Below are positions 1 through 8,194 of a stretch of 59,216 bases of DNA, piece after piece. Made by a program: the position numbers and the translations under genes. The stretch is from the NCBI GenBank assembly GCA_028689835.1, contig JAQVCK010000003.1:1-59216 (forward strand). Reading direction: 5' to 3'. This DNA comes from Pygmaiobacter sp. GTDB lineage: Bacteria; Bacillota; Clostridia; Oscillospirales; Ruminococcaceae. The notes under the pieces were generated by a model, which had not been told where the DNA came from, did not search any database, and saw only the letters and a program-made list of their open reading frames with translations. Position 1 is the first letter of the stretch. Every line of letters begins with the position of its first letter.

Positions 1-29
1 TTCCAGAAATGTTTTACGCTAGATTCCAT
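1..29 (-). CDS. 5' start of an unidentified gene, cut by the left edge
   Basis: Reading leftward from 29, an ATG opens a frame beginning MESSVKHFW that runs off the window. It is preceded at 7 bases by a consensus AGGAGGG ribosome site and further up by an extended -10 element at 73-78, so a real start is likely. Nine codons are too few to name the product. Confidence 0.5.
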
Positions 30-72
30 TGGTAGTCCCTCCTGTGGTTTTAAAATGAAAAGATTTTAGTTC

Positions 73-80
73 AGTATAGC
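73..80 (-). promoter_or_regulatory. Extended -10 promoter for the left-edge gene
   Basis: On the minus strand TGCTATACT forms an extended -10 about 45 bases upstream of the ATG at 29. No good -35 hexamer lies at the usual distance, which fits an extended -10 promoter. Confidence 0.4.
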
Positions 81-141
81 ATTTTTACCGCCGCAATGCA
101 CGCCTTTTTGTACTGGCTGTGGCAGGGGACGCGCCGGGTGC

Positions 142-170
142 TTGCGGGGCGCGGCCCAACACATTATAAT
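142..170 (+). promoter_or_regulatory. Probable dinB promoter
   Basis: TTGCGG (142-147), a 17-base spacer and a perfect TATAAT (165-170), 55 bases before the dinB ATG. I see no Gram-positive LexA palindrome (CGAAC-N4-GTTCG) around it, so SOS control is not evident. Confidence 0.6.
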
Positions 171-225
171 AGGCACAGGGCAGCACATTGCCCGTGCCGC
201 CTGTTGCTGAAAAGGGGGTGCCGGC

Positions 226-1527
226 ATGGACCGGGTGATCTTACATTGCGACTGCAATTCTTTTTTTGCCTCGGTGGAGCTGCTGGAGCACCCCGAGCTG
301 AAAGACAAGCCGGTGGCCGTTGGGCGCGACGACGGCAGCCGCCACGGCATTATTCTTGCCAAAAACGAAGCGGCAAAGCGGTTTGACATCAAAACCGCCG
401 AGACCATCTGGCAGGCAAAGCGCAAATGCCCCGAGTTGATTTTGCTAGAGCCGCACCACGAAAAATACAGCCAGATGTGCACCCGCATCAACAAAATCTA
501 CGGCGATTACACCGACCTTGTAGAGCCGTTCAGCGTGGACGAAAGCTGGCTGGACATCACCGGCAGTTTGCACCTGTTTGCGCAGACGGGCGAACAGCTG
601 GCCGATTTGCTGCGCGCGCGGGTACAGCGCGAGCTGGGCATTACCATTTCGGTGGGCGTGTCGTACAACAAGGTATTTGCAAAGCTGGGCAGCGACTACA
701 AAAAGCCAAACGCGACCACTGTCATCACGCGGGAGAATGCGCCCACCTTGCTTTGGCCGCTGCCGGTCGAAAGCATGCTGTTTGTCGGCAAGGCCGCCTC
801 GGCGCGGCTGCGGGGCATGGGCATTACGACCATCGGCGCGCTGGCCAACGCCGACCCGGTGCTGCTGGGCGAAGTGCTGGGCAAAATGGGCGGCATGCTG
901 CACGCCTACGCCGCGGGGCAGGACGATGCCCCCGTGCGTGCGCAGGGCGACACGGAGCAGGTAAAAAGCGTCGGCAACGGGCTGACCTTCCGCCGCGACC
1001 TTGTGGGCAGCGGCGATATTCGCACCGGGGTGGGATATCTGACCGAAGAGGTTGCCCGCCGGCTGCGGCGGCAGGGGTTGCTGTGCACCACCGTGCAGGT
1101 GTCAATCAAAGACCCGGCGCTGAAAACCATTCAGCGGCAGATGCAACTGGCGGCCGCAAGCGACCTTGCACGCGAAATCAATGCCGCCGCACTGGCGCTG
1201 ATTGCCGCCAACTGGCCGCCGGGCAAGCCCATCCGCGCACTGACTATCACTGCGTCGGGCCTGACCGACCAGCCCCCCGCGCGGCAGACCAGCCTGTTTG
1301 ACGACCCCGCCGCGCCCGAAAAGCGGGCACAGCAAAAAAGCCTGGAAACCACGCTGGACAATCTGCGCGGGCGCTTTGGCAAAGGGGCCGTTGCGGCGGC
1401 GCGGGTGCTGGGCAGCGATTTGGGCCTTATAGAAAACAAGGCGAAACCCGGCGGCGGCCACGGCGACCGCGAGCAGGAGGAAGAACTGGCAGAAAACCAA
1501 AACCGAAAGGATGATTTTTTATGGTAA
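226..1527 (+). CDS. dinB: DNA polymerase IV (Y-family translesion polymerase)
   Basis: Error-prone polymerase that copies past damaged template bases. The 433-residue protein has the Y-family palm: the metal-binding Asp9 in ILHCDCNSFFASVE and the SVDES acidic pair (Asp105, Glu106), followed by thumb and little-finger domains. A QTSLF clamp-binding pentapeptide lies at residues 354-358. It is followed by a tail of about 75 charged, Gly-rich residues, longer than in most DinB proteins, where the clamp motif is near the end. The ATG at 226 follows AAAGGGGG. The stop lies inside the start of the downstream Dabb gene (7-base overlap), so the two are translationally coupled. Confidence 0.95.
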   Translation: MDRVILHCDCNSFFASVELLEHPELKDKPVAVGRDDGSRHGIILAKNEAAKRFDIKTAETIWQAKRKCPELILLEPHHEKYSQMCTRINKIYGDYTDLVEPFSVDESWLDITGSLHLFAQTGEQLADLLRARVQRELGITISVGVSYNKVFAKLGSDYKKPNATTVITRENAPTLLWPLPVESMLFVGKAASARLRGMGITTIGALANADPVLLGEVLGKMGGMLHAYAAGQDDAPVRAQGDTEQVKSVGNGLTFRRDLVGSGDIRTGVGYLTEEVARRLRRQGLLCTTVQVSIKDPALKTIQRQMQLAAASDLAREINAAALALIAANWPPGKPIRALTITASGLTDQPPARQTSLFDDPAAPEKRAQQKSLETTLDNLRGRFGKGAVAAARVLGSDLGLIENKAKPGGGHGDREQEEELAENQNRKDDFLW

Positions 1528-1805
1528 AACACATTGTATTTTGGAAACTGCGGGGGGACTGCGACAAAGACGACGCCACCCGGCAGATTGCAGACGTATT
1601 GCAGCCGCTGGTGGGCGTGGTGCCCGGCCTGCTAAGCGCCGAGGTACGCCGCGTTTACGAGGGCGATTTTGACACGGTGCTCTACTCCGAGCTGACCGAC
1701 CGCGCCGCGGCACAGGCTTACCAAACCCACCCTGCCCACCTGAAAGCCAAAGAGACGGTACACTCGTTTGCCGTTGGCCGCGCCGCCGGGGATTACGAAG
1801 TATAA
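1521..1805 (+). CDS. Dabb (stress-responsive alpha/beta-barrel) family protein
   Basis: Ninety-four residues opening with MVKHIVFWKL, the usual start of the dimeric alpha/beta-barrel (Dabb, PF07876) family, with the conserved later segment SELTDRAAAQAYQTHPAH. Family members are small ferredoxin-like dimers of mostly unknown function, sometimes induced by stress. It starts inside the end of dinB with AAAGG about 10 bases before the ATG, so it is expressed with the polymerase. No catalytic residue is obvious, and a role in damage response would rest on context only. Confidence 0.85.
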   Translation: MVKHIVFWKLRGDCDKDDATRQIADVLQPLVGVVPGLLSAEVRRVYEGDFDTVLYSELTDRAAAQAYQTHPAHLKAKETVHSFAVGRAAGDYEV

Positions 1806-1856
1806 CCGGCGCTATAAATTTCACATTTTGCGCAACACGTTGCCGCTTGCCGCTTT

Positions 1857-1887
1857 GCCGCCCACCGGGTAGTAAGGCGGCTTTTTT
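1857..1887 (+). terminator. Rho-independent terminator after dinB-Dabb
   Basis: GCCGCC (1857-1862) pairs with GGCGGC (1876-1881), followed by six T. It ends the dinB operon and separates it from the amidase gene. Confidence 0.65.
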
Positions 1888-1933
1888 GCCCCATTTTTGT
1901 GCCCGCACCACCCGTGCGCTTTGCCCCGGTGTG

Positions 1934-1942
1934 TGGTATACT
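1934..1942 (+). promoter_or_regulatory. Extended -10 promoter for the amidase gene
   Basis: TGGTATACT is a good extended -10 placed 37 bases before the chosen ATG at 1979. There is no convincing -35 at 16-18 bases. Its position supports starting the protein at 1979 and not at the upstream in-frame ATG at 1847. Confidence 0.5.
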
Positions 1943-1978
1943 GAACACCAGAATTGTCGCTTTACAGGGAGGTGCGAT

Positions 1979-4456
1979 ATGAAGAGAGGAAAAACGAGAT
2001 TTGCCCTGCTATTGGCGGGGCTTTGTGTGGCGGCACTGGGCATTGCCGCTGTTCTGGCGGTATTGGTGTTTGACTGGCGGCCCGACACCGGCGCCTACAA
2101 AACAGAGGGCCCCGTTAAAGCACTTTGGGTGCCGATGGTTACCCGTGATGGGGCACTGTCCACCGTGACGGCGGATATGACCGAAGACGAAGCGAACGCC
2201 GCGCTGCAAACACTGGTGGACCGCGCGGTATCCACCGGCGCAAACACCCTGCTGTTTGAGGTACAGTCTGCCGGCAGCACCGGCGTTTATTATACCGACA
2301 AAAAATTCGCCCCCGTCAATGCGCAGGCCGACCCCCTTGCCCTGCTTTGTACCCTCGCCCAAAAATCAGGGGTACAGGTGATTGCCGTGGTGCAGCCCTT
2401 TGCCGCGGGCCCTGCCGGCACCCCCGCGCAAAAGGGCACCGCCGCCGCTGATTTTTATAGCGAAAACACGGCTTACAACGGCACCCGCTGGTTTAACCCG
2501 TTAAATGTGCGGGCCATGGACACATTGGCTTCGGCCTATGCCCGGTTGCTGGGTCATTACCCCGTTGCGGGTGTGGTGTTTACGGGGCTGTCTTTTGATG
2601 CAAAAAGTGCCGATGTGCAAACTGCACTGGCCCACTTTGGTGATAAAATGAAAAGCCATGCAAGCAACAAAAGCATCGGGCTGTCGTTTAACAGCAAAAC
2701 CAGCCTGCTTTCTACTGCACAGGTGACAGCGCTTTGCCAAAACGGGTTTAGCCTGTTGCTGCCCGCAGGCAGCGATGCCACCGCCTTTGCCCTCTGGCAG
2801 GCCGCTGCGCCCGAAGGGGTGGCCGTGCTACCGGCACCCGGCAATGCCACGCGGGCAGATTTTGCCGCGCTGTTGCGCACCCTGTCGCTACAGGGTACTT
2901 TAACCGGCGCGGTGCTGGGCAACCCCGCCGAGGTCACCGAGACCCCGGCCCTCACCGGGTTAATGGTCAGCTATTTTGACCCCCCCATTGCAATCAGTGC
3001 GCCCGGCACAACCACCAGCCTCACCATTGGCTACCCGGCGGATGGCTCCAGCGTCACCAGTGAAACGGTGGTCGTGCTGGGCACGTCCGACCCCGCGCTA
3101 CCACTAACTTTGAATGGCGCAGAGGTACCGGGACGGGCCGCGGGCGGCAGCTTTGCCGTGGAGGTGCCGCTGGAAGTGGGCAAAAACGAGCTAACCTTTG
3201 CACAGCCGGGCGGCGAGAGCCTTTCCACCGCGGTAATCCGCAAAGACACCACCCCCACGCCCCCCACAACAACCGCAACCCCTGCCCCTACCCCCAACAC
3301 CAAGCTGGACACCACGCTTGCGGGGCGCACCGTGCAGGTGACAAAACAGCTTGCCTCTGCTTTAAAAGACGCCAGCAACAATGATGCCATTGCAATGAGC
3401 CTAAAACAGGGGGCAAACACCACCATCCGTGGCACAGTGGAAACCCTGCGCAGCGGCAAAATCGTGCCCGCTTACCAGTTGGCAAATGGGGATTACCTGC
3501 TAGCCGACAATGCCGAGCTGTTAGACGAAAACGAGGGCGGGGCCATTACCCTTGCTTCACCCACCGCCAGCACCAACGAGCGGGGTGATGTGACCCTGCA
3601 CCTGCCCGGCGGCACCCCGGTTGTGTATGACAGCTTGCGCGGCAATGAACTAAAACTGAAATTTTACGGCACCACCCTAGGCTTTGACCCCGCGTTGCTA
3701 ACCGGTGACTTTGTCAGCGCCGCCACTGCCGAGCCACTGGACGAAGAGACCGACGGCGCGGCAGGCACCCTGCTCACGTTGACCCTGCGCCCCGGCAGCG
3801 GGTTTTGGGGGTACGATGTGTATTACGACGGCAACGACACTGTGCTGTATTTTCAAAAGGCACCACAGGTCAGCACCGTGCCGGGCAAACCGCTGACGGG
3901 CGTGCGCATTGTGCTGGACGCCGGGCACGGCGGCAAAGACAACGGTGCCGCGGGCATTGGCGCGGGGGTTGGCATGCCGGAAAAGGCGGTCAATCTGGCG
4001 CTGGCTGTTGCCGTGCAAGAGCGGCTGGAGCAACTGGGTGCCACGGTATGGATGACCCGCACCGACGACACGTTCCCCACCTTGCAGGACCGCTGGGCCA
4101 TACAGCAAAAAGACCGGCCGGATTTCTTTATTGCTCTGCACCATAACAGCACCGGCCTTACCAAAGACACCAGTAAGGCAATGGGGCTGGAGGTTTACTA
4201 CTTTGACCGCATCAGTGCCAGTTTTGCACAAAACCTGATGGACAGCGTCGCGGCGGCAACTGGGCGTGACACCGATACTCCAAAATGGAACTATTTCTAC
4301 GTCACCCGCATCACCAGCGCACCGTCGGTGCTGTTTGAATTTGGGTATCTCGTCAACCCGCAGGAATATGAGGCCTGCACCAGTGAGGCCGGCATTCGCG
4401 CAGCCGCAGAAGGTGTGGCAGAAGGTATTTTGCGCACGTTGCCCGCCACCCCGTGA
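1979..4456 (+). CDS. Exported N-acetylmuramoyl-L-alanine amidase with an N-terminal glycosidase-like domain
   Basis: Cell-wall hydrolase cutting the MurNAc-L-Ala bond. The start at 1979 follows AGGGAGGTGCG, giving about 825 residues; a longer frame to 1847 would run through the preceding terminator. An N-terminal signal/anchor helix (LLLAGLCVAALGIAAVLAVL) is followed by a family-10-like glycosyl hydrolase (GHL10/DUF187-type) domain (VKALWVPMVTRDGAL). Next come a Pro/Thr linker and a beta-rich middle part. The C-terminal Amidase_3 domain shows the zinc ligands in LDAGHGGKDNG, MPEKAVNL and ALHHNS, plus the catalytic Glu in VLFEFGYLVNPQEYE. The fusion of a GHL10-like domain to an amidase is uncommon. 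Whether the N-terminal domain is catalytic cannot be decided here. Confidence 0.9.
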   Translation: MKRGKTRFALLLAGLCVAALGIAAVLAVLVFDWRPDTGAYKTEGPVKALWVPMVTRDGALSTVTADMTEDEANAALQTLVDRAVSTGANTLLFEVQSAGSTGVYYTDKKFAPVNAQADPLALLCTLAQKSGVQVIAVVQPFAAGPAGTPAQKGTAAADFYSENTAYNGTRWFNPLNVRAMDTLASAYARLLGHYPVAGVVFTGLSFDAKSADVQTALAHFGDKMKSHASNKSIGLSFNSKTSLLSTAQVTALCQNGFSLLLPAGSDATAFALWQAAAPEGVAVLPAPGNATRADFAALLRTLSLQGTLTGAVLGNPAEVTETPALTGLMVSYFDPPIAISAPGTTTSLTIGYPADGSSVTSETVVVLGTSDPALPLTLNGAEVPGRAAGGSFAVEVPLEVGKNELTFAQPGGESLSTAVIRKDTTPTPPTTTATPAPTPNTKLDTTLAGRTVQVTKQLASALKDASNNDAIAMSLKQGANTTIRGTVETLRSGKIVPAYQLANGDYLLADNAELLDENEGGAITLASPTASTNERGDVTLHLPGGTPVVYDSLRGNELKLKFYGTTLGFDPALLTGDFVSAATAEPLDEETDGAAGTLLTLTLRPGSGFWGYDVYYDGNDTVLYFQKAPQVSTVPGKPLTGVRIVLDAGHGGKDNGAAGIGAGVGMPEKAVNLALAVAVQERLEQLGATVWMTRTDDTFPTLQDRWAIQQKDRPDFFIALHHNSTGLTKDTSKAMGLEVYYFDRISASFAQNLMDSVAAATGRDTDTPKWNYFYVTRITSAPSVLFEFGYLVNPQEYEACTSEAGIRAAAEGVAEGILRTLPATP

Positions 4457-4481
4457 CCCGTTTTCGCATTGCAAACATCAA

Positions 4482-4515
4482 AAAACCGCCGCACGGCAAG
4501 CCGTGCGGCGGTTTT
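4482..4515. terminator. Bidirectional terminator between the amidase and exporter genes
   Basis: A perfect 16-bp inverted repeat (4482-4497 with 4500-4515) whose arms end in AAAA/TTTT, so either strand gives a GC stem followed by U. It lies between convergent genes. Confidence 0.85.
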
Positions 4516-4575
4516 ACTTTATCTTCTTTTCACCCGGTAGGGCACAGCTTTGGGCCGCACCTTTGCCAAAAGCCC

Positions 4576-6345
4576 TTAATGCGTGGGCGCAAACTGGCTG
4601 TTGTACAGCTTTGCATAAAAGCCGCCTTTTGCAAGCAATTCGTCGTGGGTGCCGCGCTCTACAATGCGGCCCGCATCCATCACCAAAATGCAATCGGCAT
4701 TGCGGATGGTCGACAGCCGGTGGGCCACCACAAAGCTGGTGCGCCCAGCCATCATCTCGTCAAACGCGCGCTGAATTTTGCTCTCGGTGCGGGTGTCAAT
4801 GCTGCTGGTCGCTTCGTCCAAAATCAGCATGGGCGGGCTGGTCAGCATAATGCGCGCAATGCAAAGCAATTGCCGCTGCCCCTGTGACAGGTTGCCGCCG
4901 CCCTCGCCCACCGGGGTGTCGTACCCCTGCGGCAGCCGTTTGATAAAGCTGTGCGCGTGGGCGGCTTTTGCCGCGGCAATCAGCTCTCCTTCGCTGGCGC
5001 CGGGGCGGCCATAGGTGATGTTCTCCCGCACTGTGCCGGAGAACAACCACGTGTCCTGTAGCACCATGCCAAAGCTGCCGCGCAGGCTGCTGCGGGTCAG
5101 GCTGCGTATTGGGTGGTCATCCACTTTTATCGTGCCCTCATTCACATCGTAAAACCGCATCAACAGGTTGATCAGTGTGGTTTTACCGCAACCGGTGGGC
5201 CCCACCAGCGCAATGTGGGTGCCGGGGGCCGCCTCTACATTTAAGTCGCGGATCAGCGGGCGGTCTGGGGTATAAGAAAACGCGACCTGCTCCATCTGCA
5301 CCCGGCCCTCACACTGCTGTAACTCCTGCACGTCGGCCGGCTCTGGGGTTTGCTCCGCCTCATCCAGCACGGTAAAGATCCGTGCCGCACCGGCAAGAGC
5401 CGCCTGAAACTGCGCTACCACGCCCGAAATTTCGTTAAAGGGTTTTGTATACTGGTTGGCGTAACTTAAAAAGCTGGCAAGGCCGCCCACCGTCAGCCCG
5501 CCGCCAATCACCGTCAGCGCACCGGTCAGCCCCACCGCAGCGTATACCACCCCGTTGATAAACCGGGTCACGGGGTTCGTGAGCGCCGAATAAAACTGCG
5601 CACGTACCCCCCAGTGGTACAGGTCGCGGTTAATCTCGTCGAATTCCTGCTCTGCCCGCGCCTCATACCCAAACGCCTTTACAATTTTCTGGCTGGCGGT
5701 CATCTCATTCAAATACCCGGTCAAATCGCCCTGCACCTTTGCCTGCTTGACAAACATGGCCTGAATATGCCGCGCAATAAAGGCGGAAACAAACAGCGAC
5801 AGCGGTGTCAGCACCACCACAACCAGCGCAATGCCGAAATGCAGCGAAAACATAAACACCAGCGTGCCCAAAATGGTAATGACCCCGGTGAACAGCTGCG
5901 AAAAGCCCTGCAACAGGCCGGTAGAAACTTGGTCGACATCGTTGACCATCCGGCTGACAAAATCCCCGTGTGAGCTGGCATCAATGGTGGCAAGCGGCAA
6001 CTGCTGCAATTTTTCAAACAGGTTGCGGCGCAAATCGCGCACCGCGCGGTACGTAATGGTGTTGGTGGCAAGGGTCATCAGCCAGCCAAACAGCGCGCTG
6101 CCCGCCACCGCGGCGGCAAGCACCGCCAAAATGGGTACCATGCCGGTAAAATCCACTTCGCCGGGGCCCACAATGTGGTCCACCGCACGGCCAACCAACA
6201 CCGGGATTGCCAGTGCCAGCACCACATTCAACAGTGCGCCCACCACGGCGGCGGCAAGGTACCGGCGGTAAGGGCCGATTAGCTTTAAAATGCGTTTTAA
6301 GGTTTTCAGGTCGGCACTTTTTTTCCGTTTTGTGTTCTGTTTCAT
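4576..6345 (-). CDS. ABC exporter subunit, canonical ATP site half
   Basis: Half-transporter of about 589 residues with a six-helix membrane domain and a C-terminal ATPase: Walker A GPTGCGKTT, Walker B LILDEATSSID and H-loop VVAHRLST. Its signature is LSQGQ where LSGGQ is usual. With the upstream partner, which has the opposite defects, it should form an asymmetric heterodimeric multidrug- or lipid-type exporter (LmrCD, BmrCD, TM287/288 class). The ATG at 6345 overlaps the partner's TGA (ATGA), so the two are made in a fixed ratio. Substrate unknown. Confidence 0.93.
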   Translation of the reverse strand: MKQNTKRKKSADLKTLKRILKLIGPYRRYLAAAVVGALLNVVLALAIPVLVGRAVDHIVGPGEVDFTGMVPILAVLAAAVAGSALFGWLMTLATNTITYRAVRDLRRNLFEKLQQLPLATIDASSHGDFVSRMVNDVDQVSTGLLQGFSQLFTGVITILGTLVFMFSLHFGIALVVVVLTPLSLFVSAFIARHIQAMFVKQAKVQGDLTGYLNEMTASQKIVKAFGYEARAEQEFDEINRDLYHWGVRAQFYSALTNPVTRFINGVVYAAVGLTGALTVIGGGLTVGGLASFLSYANQYTKPFNEISGVVAQFQAALAGAARIFTVLDEAEQTPEPADVQELQQCEGRVQMEQVAFSYTPDRPLIRDLNVEAAPGTHIALVGPTGCGKTTLINLLMRFYDVNEGTIKVDDHPIRSLTRSSLRGSFGMVLQDTWLFSGTVRENITYGRPGASEGELIAAAKAAHAHSFIKRLPQGYDTPVGEGGGNLSQGQRQLLCIARIMLTSPPMLILDEATSSIDTRTESKIQRAFDEMMAGRTSFVVAHRLSTIRNADCILVMDAGRIVERGTHDELLAKGGFYAKLYNSQFAPTH

Positions 6346-8075
6346 GCCTGCCCCGCCTCCTCTTTGCTCCACTGCGAAAGGCAGATCTCGCGGTAAGTCT
6401 CGCAGCTTTCCATCAGCGCGGCGTGGGTGCCGATACCTGCCACCGCGCCGTCATCCAGCACAATAATCTTATCGGCCCCGCGCACGGTGTTTACCCGCTG
6501 GGAAACCAAAAACACCGTTGCCTCGGCGGTGTCGTTGCGCAGTGCCCGGCGCAGCGCGGCGTCGGTTGCAAAGTCCAGCGCACTGGCACTGTCGTCTAAA
6601 ATCAAAACAGCGGGGCGGCCCACTAATGCGCGGGCAATGGTCAACCGCTGGCGCTGCCCGCCCGAAAGGTTGCCACCGCCCTGCAAAATTTCGGCGTCCA
6701 GCCCGCCTTGCAACCCGCGCACAAAATCGGCCGCCTGCGCCGTTTGCAGCGCGCGCCAAAGCGCGTCGTCATCTGCATCGGCATTACCCCAGCGCAAATT
6801 GTCGCGCAATGTGCCGGTAAACAGCACCGCGCGCTGTGGCACAATGCCAATGTTGTGGCGCAGCGCCTCCAGTGGCCAATCGCGCACATCGGTACCCGCT
6901 ACCCGCACACAGCCGCCGCTCACATCGTAAAACCGCGGAATCAATGACACCAGTGTCGATTTGCCGCTGCCGGTGCCGCCAATTACCCCCACCGTCTCGC
7001 CGGGGGCCGCAATAAAACTCAGCCCGTGCAATGCATCGGCACCCTCGCCGGTATAGCTAAACCGCACATCCTTAAACTCCACCCACGGGCCGGGCACCGG
7101 GTGCGGGGGCTGCGCGGTGCTCTCTTGTACCGAAGGCACAAGGTCAAAAATTTCATTCACCCGGGAGGCGCTTGCCGCCGCCCGGGTAAAGATGACCACC
7201 AAATTTGCCACCACAATCAGCGCCAGCAGAATTTGGTTCATATAGCTCACCAGCGCCACCACTTCGCCCTGTGTCAGCCGCCCGGCATCGACCTGCATAC
7301 CGCCAAACCACACAATGGCTAAAATAGCGGCGTTTGCAACCACAAAGGTCAGCGGGTTCAGCAGTGCACTGATCTGGCCCACCCGCATGCTGACGTCGCG
7401 GTACTCCTCATTTGCCTGCGCAAACCGGCGGCGCTCGGTGTCCTGGTTTGAAAAGGCACGGATGACCCGTACCCCCTCTAAGTTTTCAGAGGTAACAAGG
7501 CTGATGCGGTCCAGCTTTTTTTGAATCGTTTTAAAATAAGGGATACTGCGGCTCATAATCAAATACAGCAACAGCGCAATCACCGGTGCCGCCGCCAAAA
7601 AAATCAGCGACAGCATTGGGTCAATGCCAATGGCCAATATTGTAGAACCGATGACCAAAAACGGCGCACGCACCACAAGGCGAATCAGCATGGCCACTGC
7701 CAGTTGCAGCTGGTTGATGTCGCTCGTCATACGGGTCAGCATACCGCTGGCCCCCAGCCGGTCAATCTCGGCGTGGGACAATGTGTTGATGTGGTGGTAC
7801 AACTCACGCCGCAGCGTCGTGCCAAAACCCTGGCTTGCGCGGGAGGCCGAATATTGGCACAGCAACGCGCTGGCAAGGCCGGTCACCCCCAGCCCCACCA
7901 AAAGCAAGCTCATTTTTACCACATACCCGCGGTCACCCGCAGCAATGCCTACGTCAATAATCTTGGCCATCACCAGCGGCACCAACAGCTCAAACACCGC
8001 CTCTAGCAGTTTTGCCGCCGGGCCAATGGTGCATTGCAGCCGGTACTCCTTTAAATATCTTGCCAGTTTGCGCAC
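6342..8075 (-). CDS. ABC exporter subunit, degenerate ATP site half
   Basis: About 577 residues: membrane domain then ATPase with Walker A GGTGSGKST and signature LSGGQ. Walker B reads LILDDSASALD (Asp in place of the catalytic Glu) and the H-loop His is Gln (VSQRVNT). These changes mark the non-hydrolysing site of heterodimeric exporters. I place the start at the GTG at 8075, nine bases from AGGGG; the in-frame GTG at 8084 abuts the ribosome site. The pair is transcribed divergently from a LysR-type gene, the likely regulator. Confidence 0.92.
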   Translation of the reverse strand: MRKLARYLKEYRLQCTIGPAAKLLEAVFELLVPLVMAKIIDVGIAAGDRGYVVKMSLLLVGLGVTGLASALLCQYSASRASQGFGTTLRRELYHHINTLSHAEIDRLGASGMLTRMTSDINQLQLAVAMLIRLVVRAPFLVIGSTILAIGIDPMLSLIFLAAAPVIALLLYLIMSRSIPYFKTIQKKLDRISLVTSENLEGVRVIRAFSNQDTERRRFAQANEEYRDVSMRVGQISALLNPLTFVVANAAILAIVWFGGMQVDAGRLTQGEVVALVSYMNQILLALIVVANLVVIFTRAAASASRVNEIFDLVPSVQESTAQPPHPVPGPWVEFKDVRFSYTGEGADALHGLSFIAAPGETVGVIGGTGSGKSTLVSLIPRFYDVSGGCVRVAGTDVRDWPLEALRHNIGIVPQRAVLFTGTLRDNLRWGNADADDDALWRALQTAQAADFVRGLQGGLDAEILQGGGNLSGGQRQRLTIARALVGRPAVLILDDSASALDFATDAALRRALRNDTAEATVFLVSQRVNTVRGADKIIVLDDGAVAGIGTHAALMESCETYREICLSQWSKEEAGQA

Positions 8076-8105
8076 ACCGCGCACCCCCTGTCTCTTTACA
8101 AGCGT

Positions 8106-8176
8106 ATTATAGCACAGTATAATCTATATGAAAAATATTCATTTTATATCTTTGCTATACGTTTTTTATATAGCAA
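8106..8176. promoter_or_regulatory. Divergent control region between the ABC exporter and its LysR-type regulator
   Basis: On the minus strand the exporter has TTTCAT (8133-8128), 16 bases and TATAAT (8111-8106). An inverted repeat ATGAA-N5-TTCAT (8128-8142) overlaps that -35 and resembles a LysR T-N11-A-type box. A second repeat, TTGCTATA (8152-8159) with TATAGCAA (8169-8176), lies in the leader of the regulator. Binding by the adjacent LysR protein is inferred. Confidence 0.5.
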
Positions 8177-8194
8177 TGCAGAAAGGAGACCCTT

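Noticed and set aside
1847..1978. Upstream in-frame extension of the amidase
   Set aside because: It overlaps a terminator and the extended -10; the ATG at 1979 has an ideal ribosome site and begins a signal peptide.
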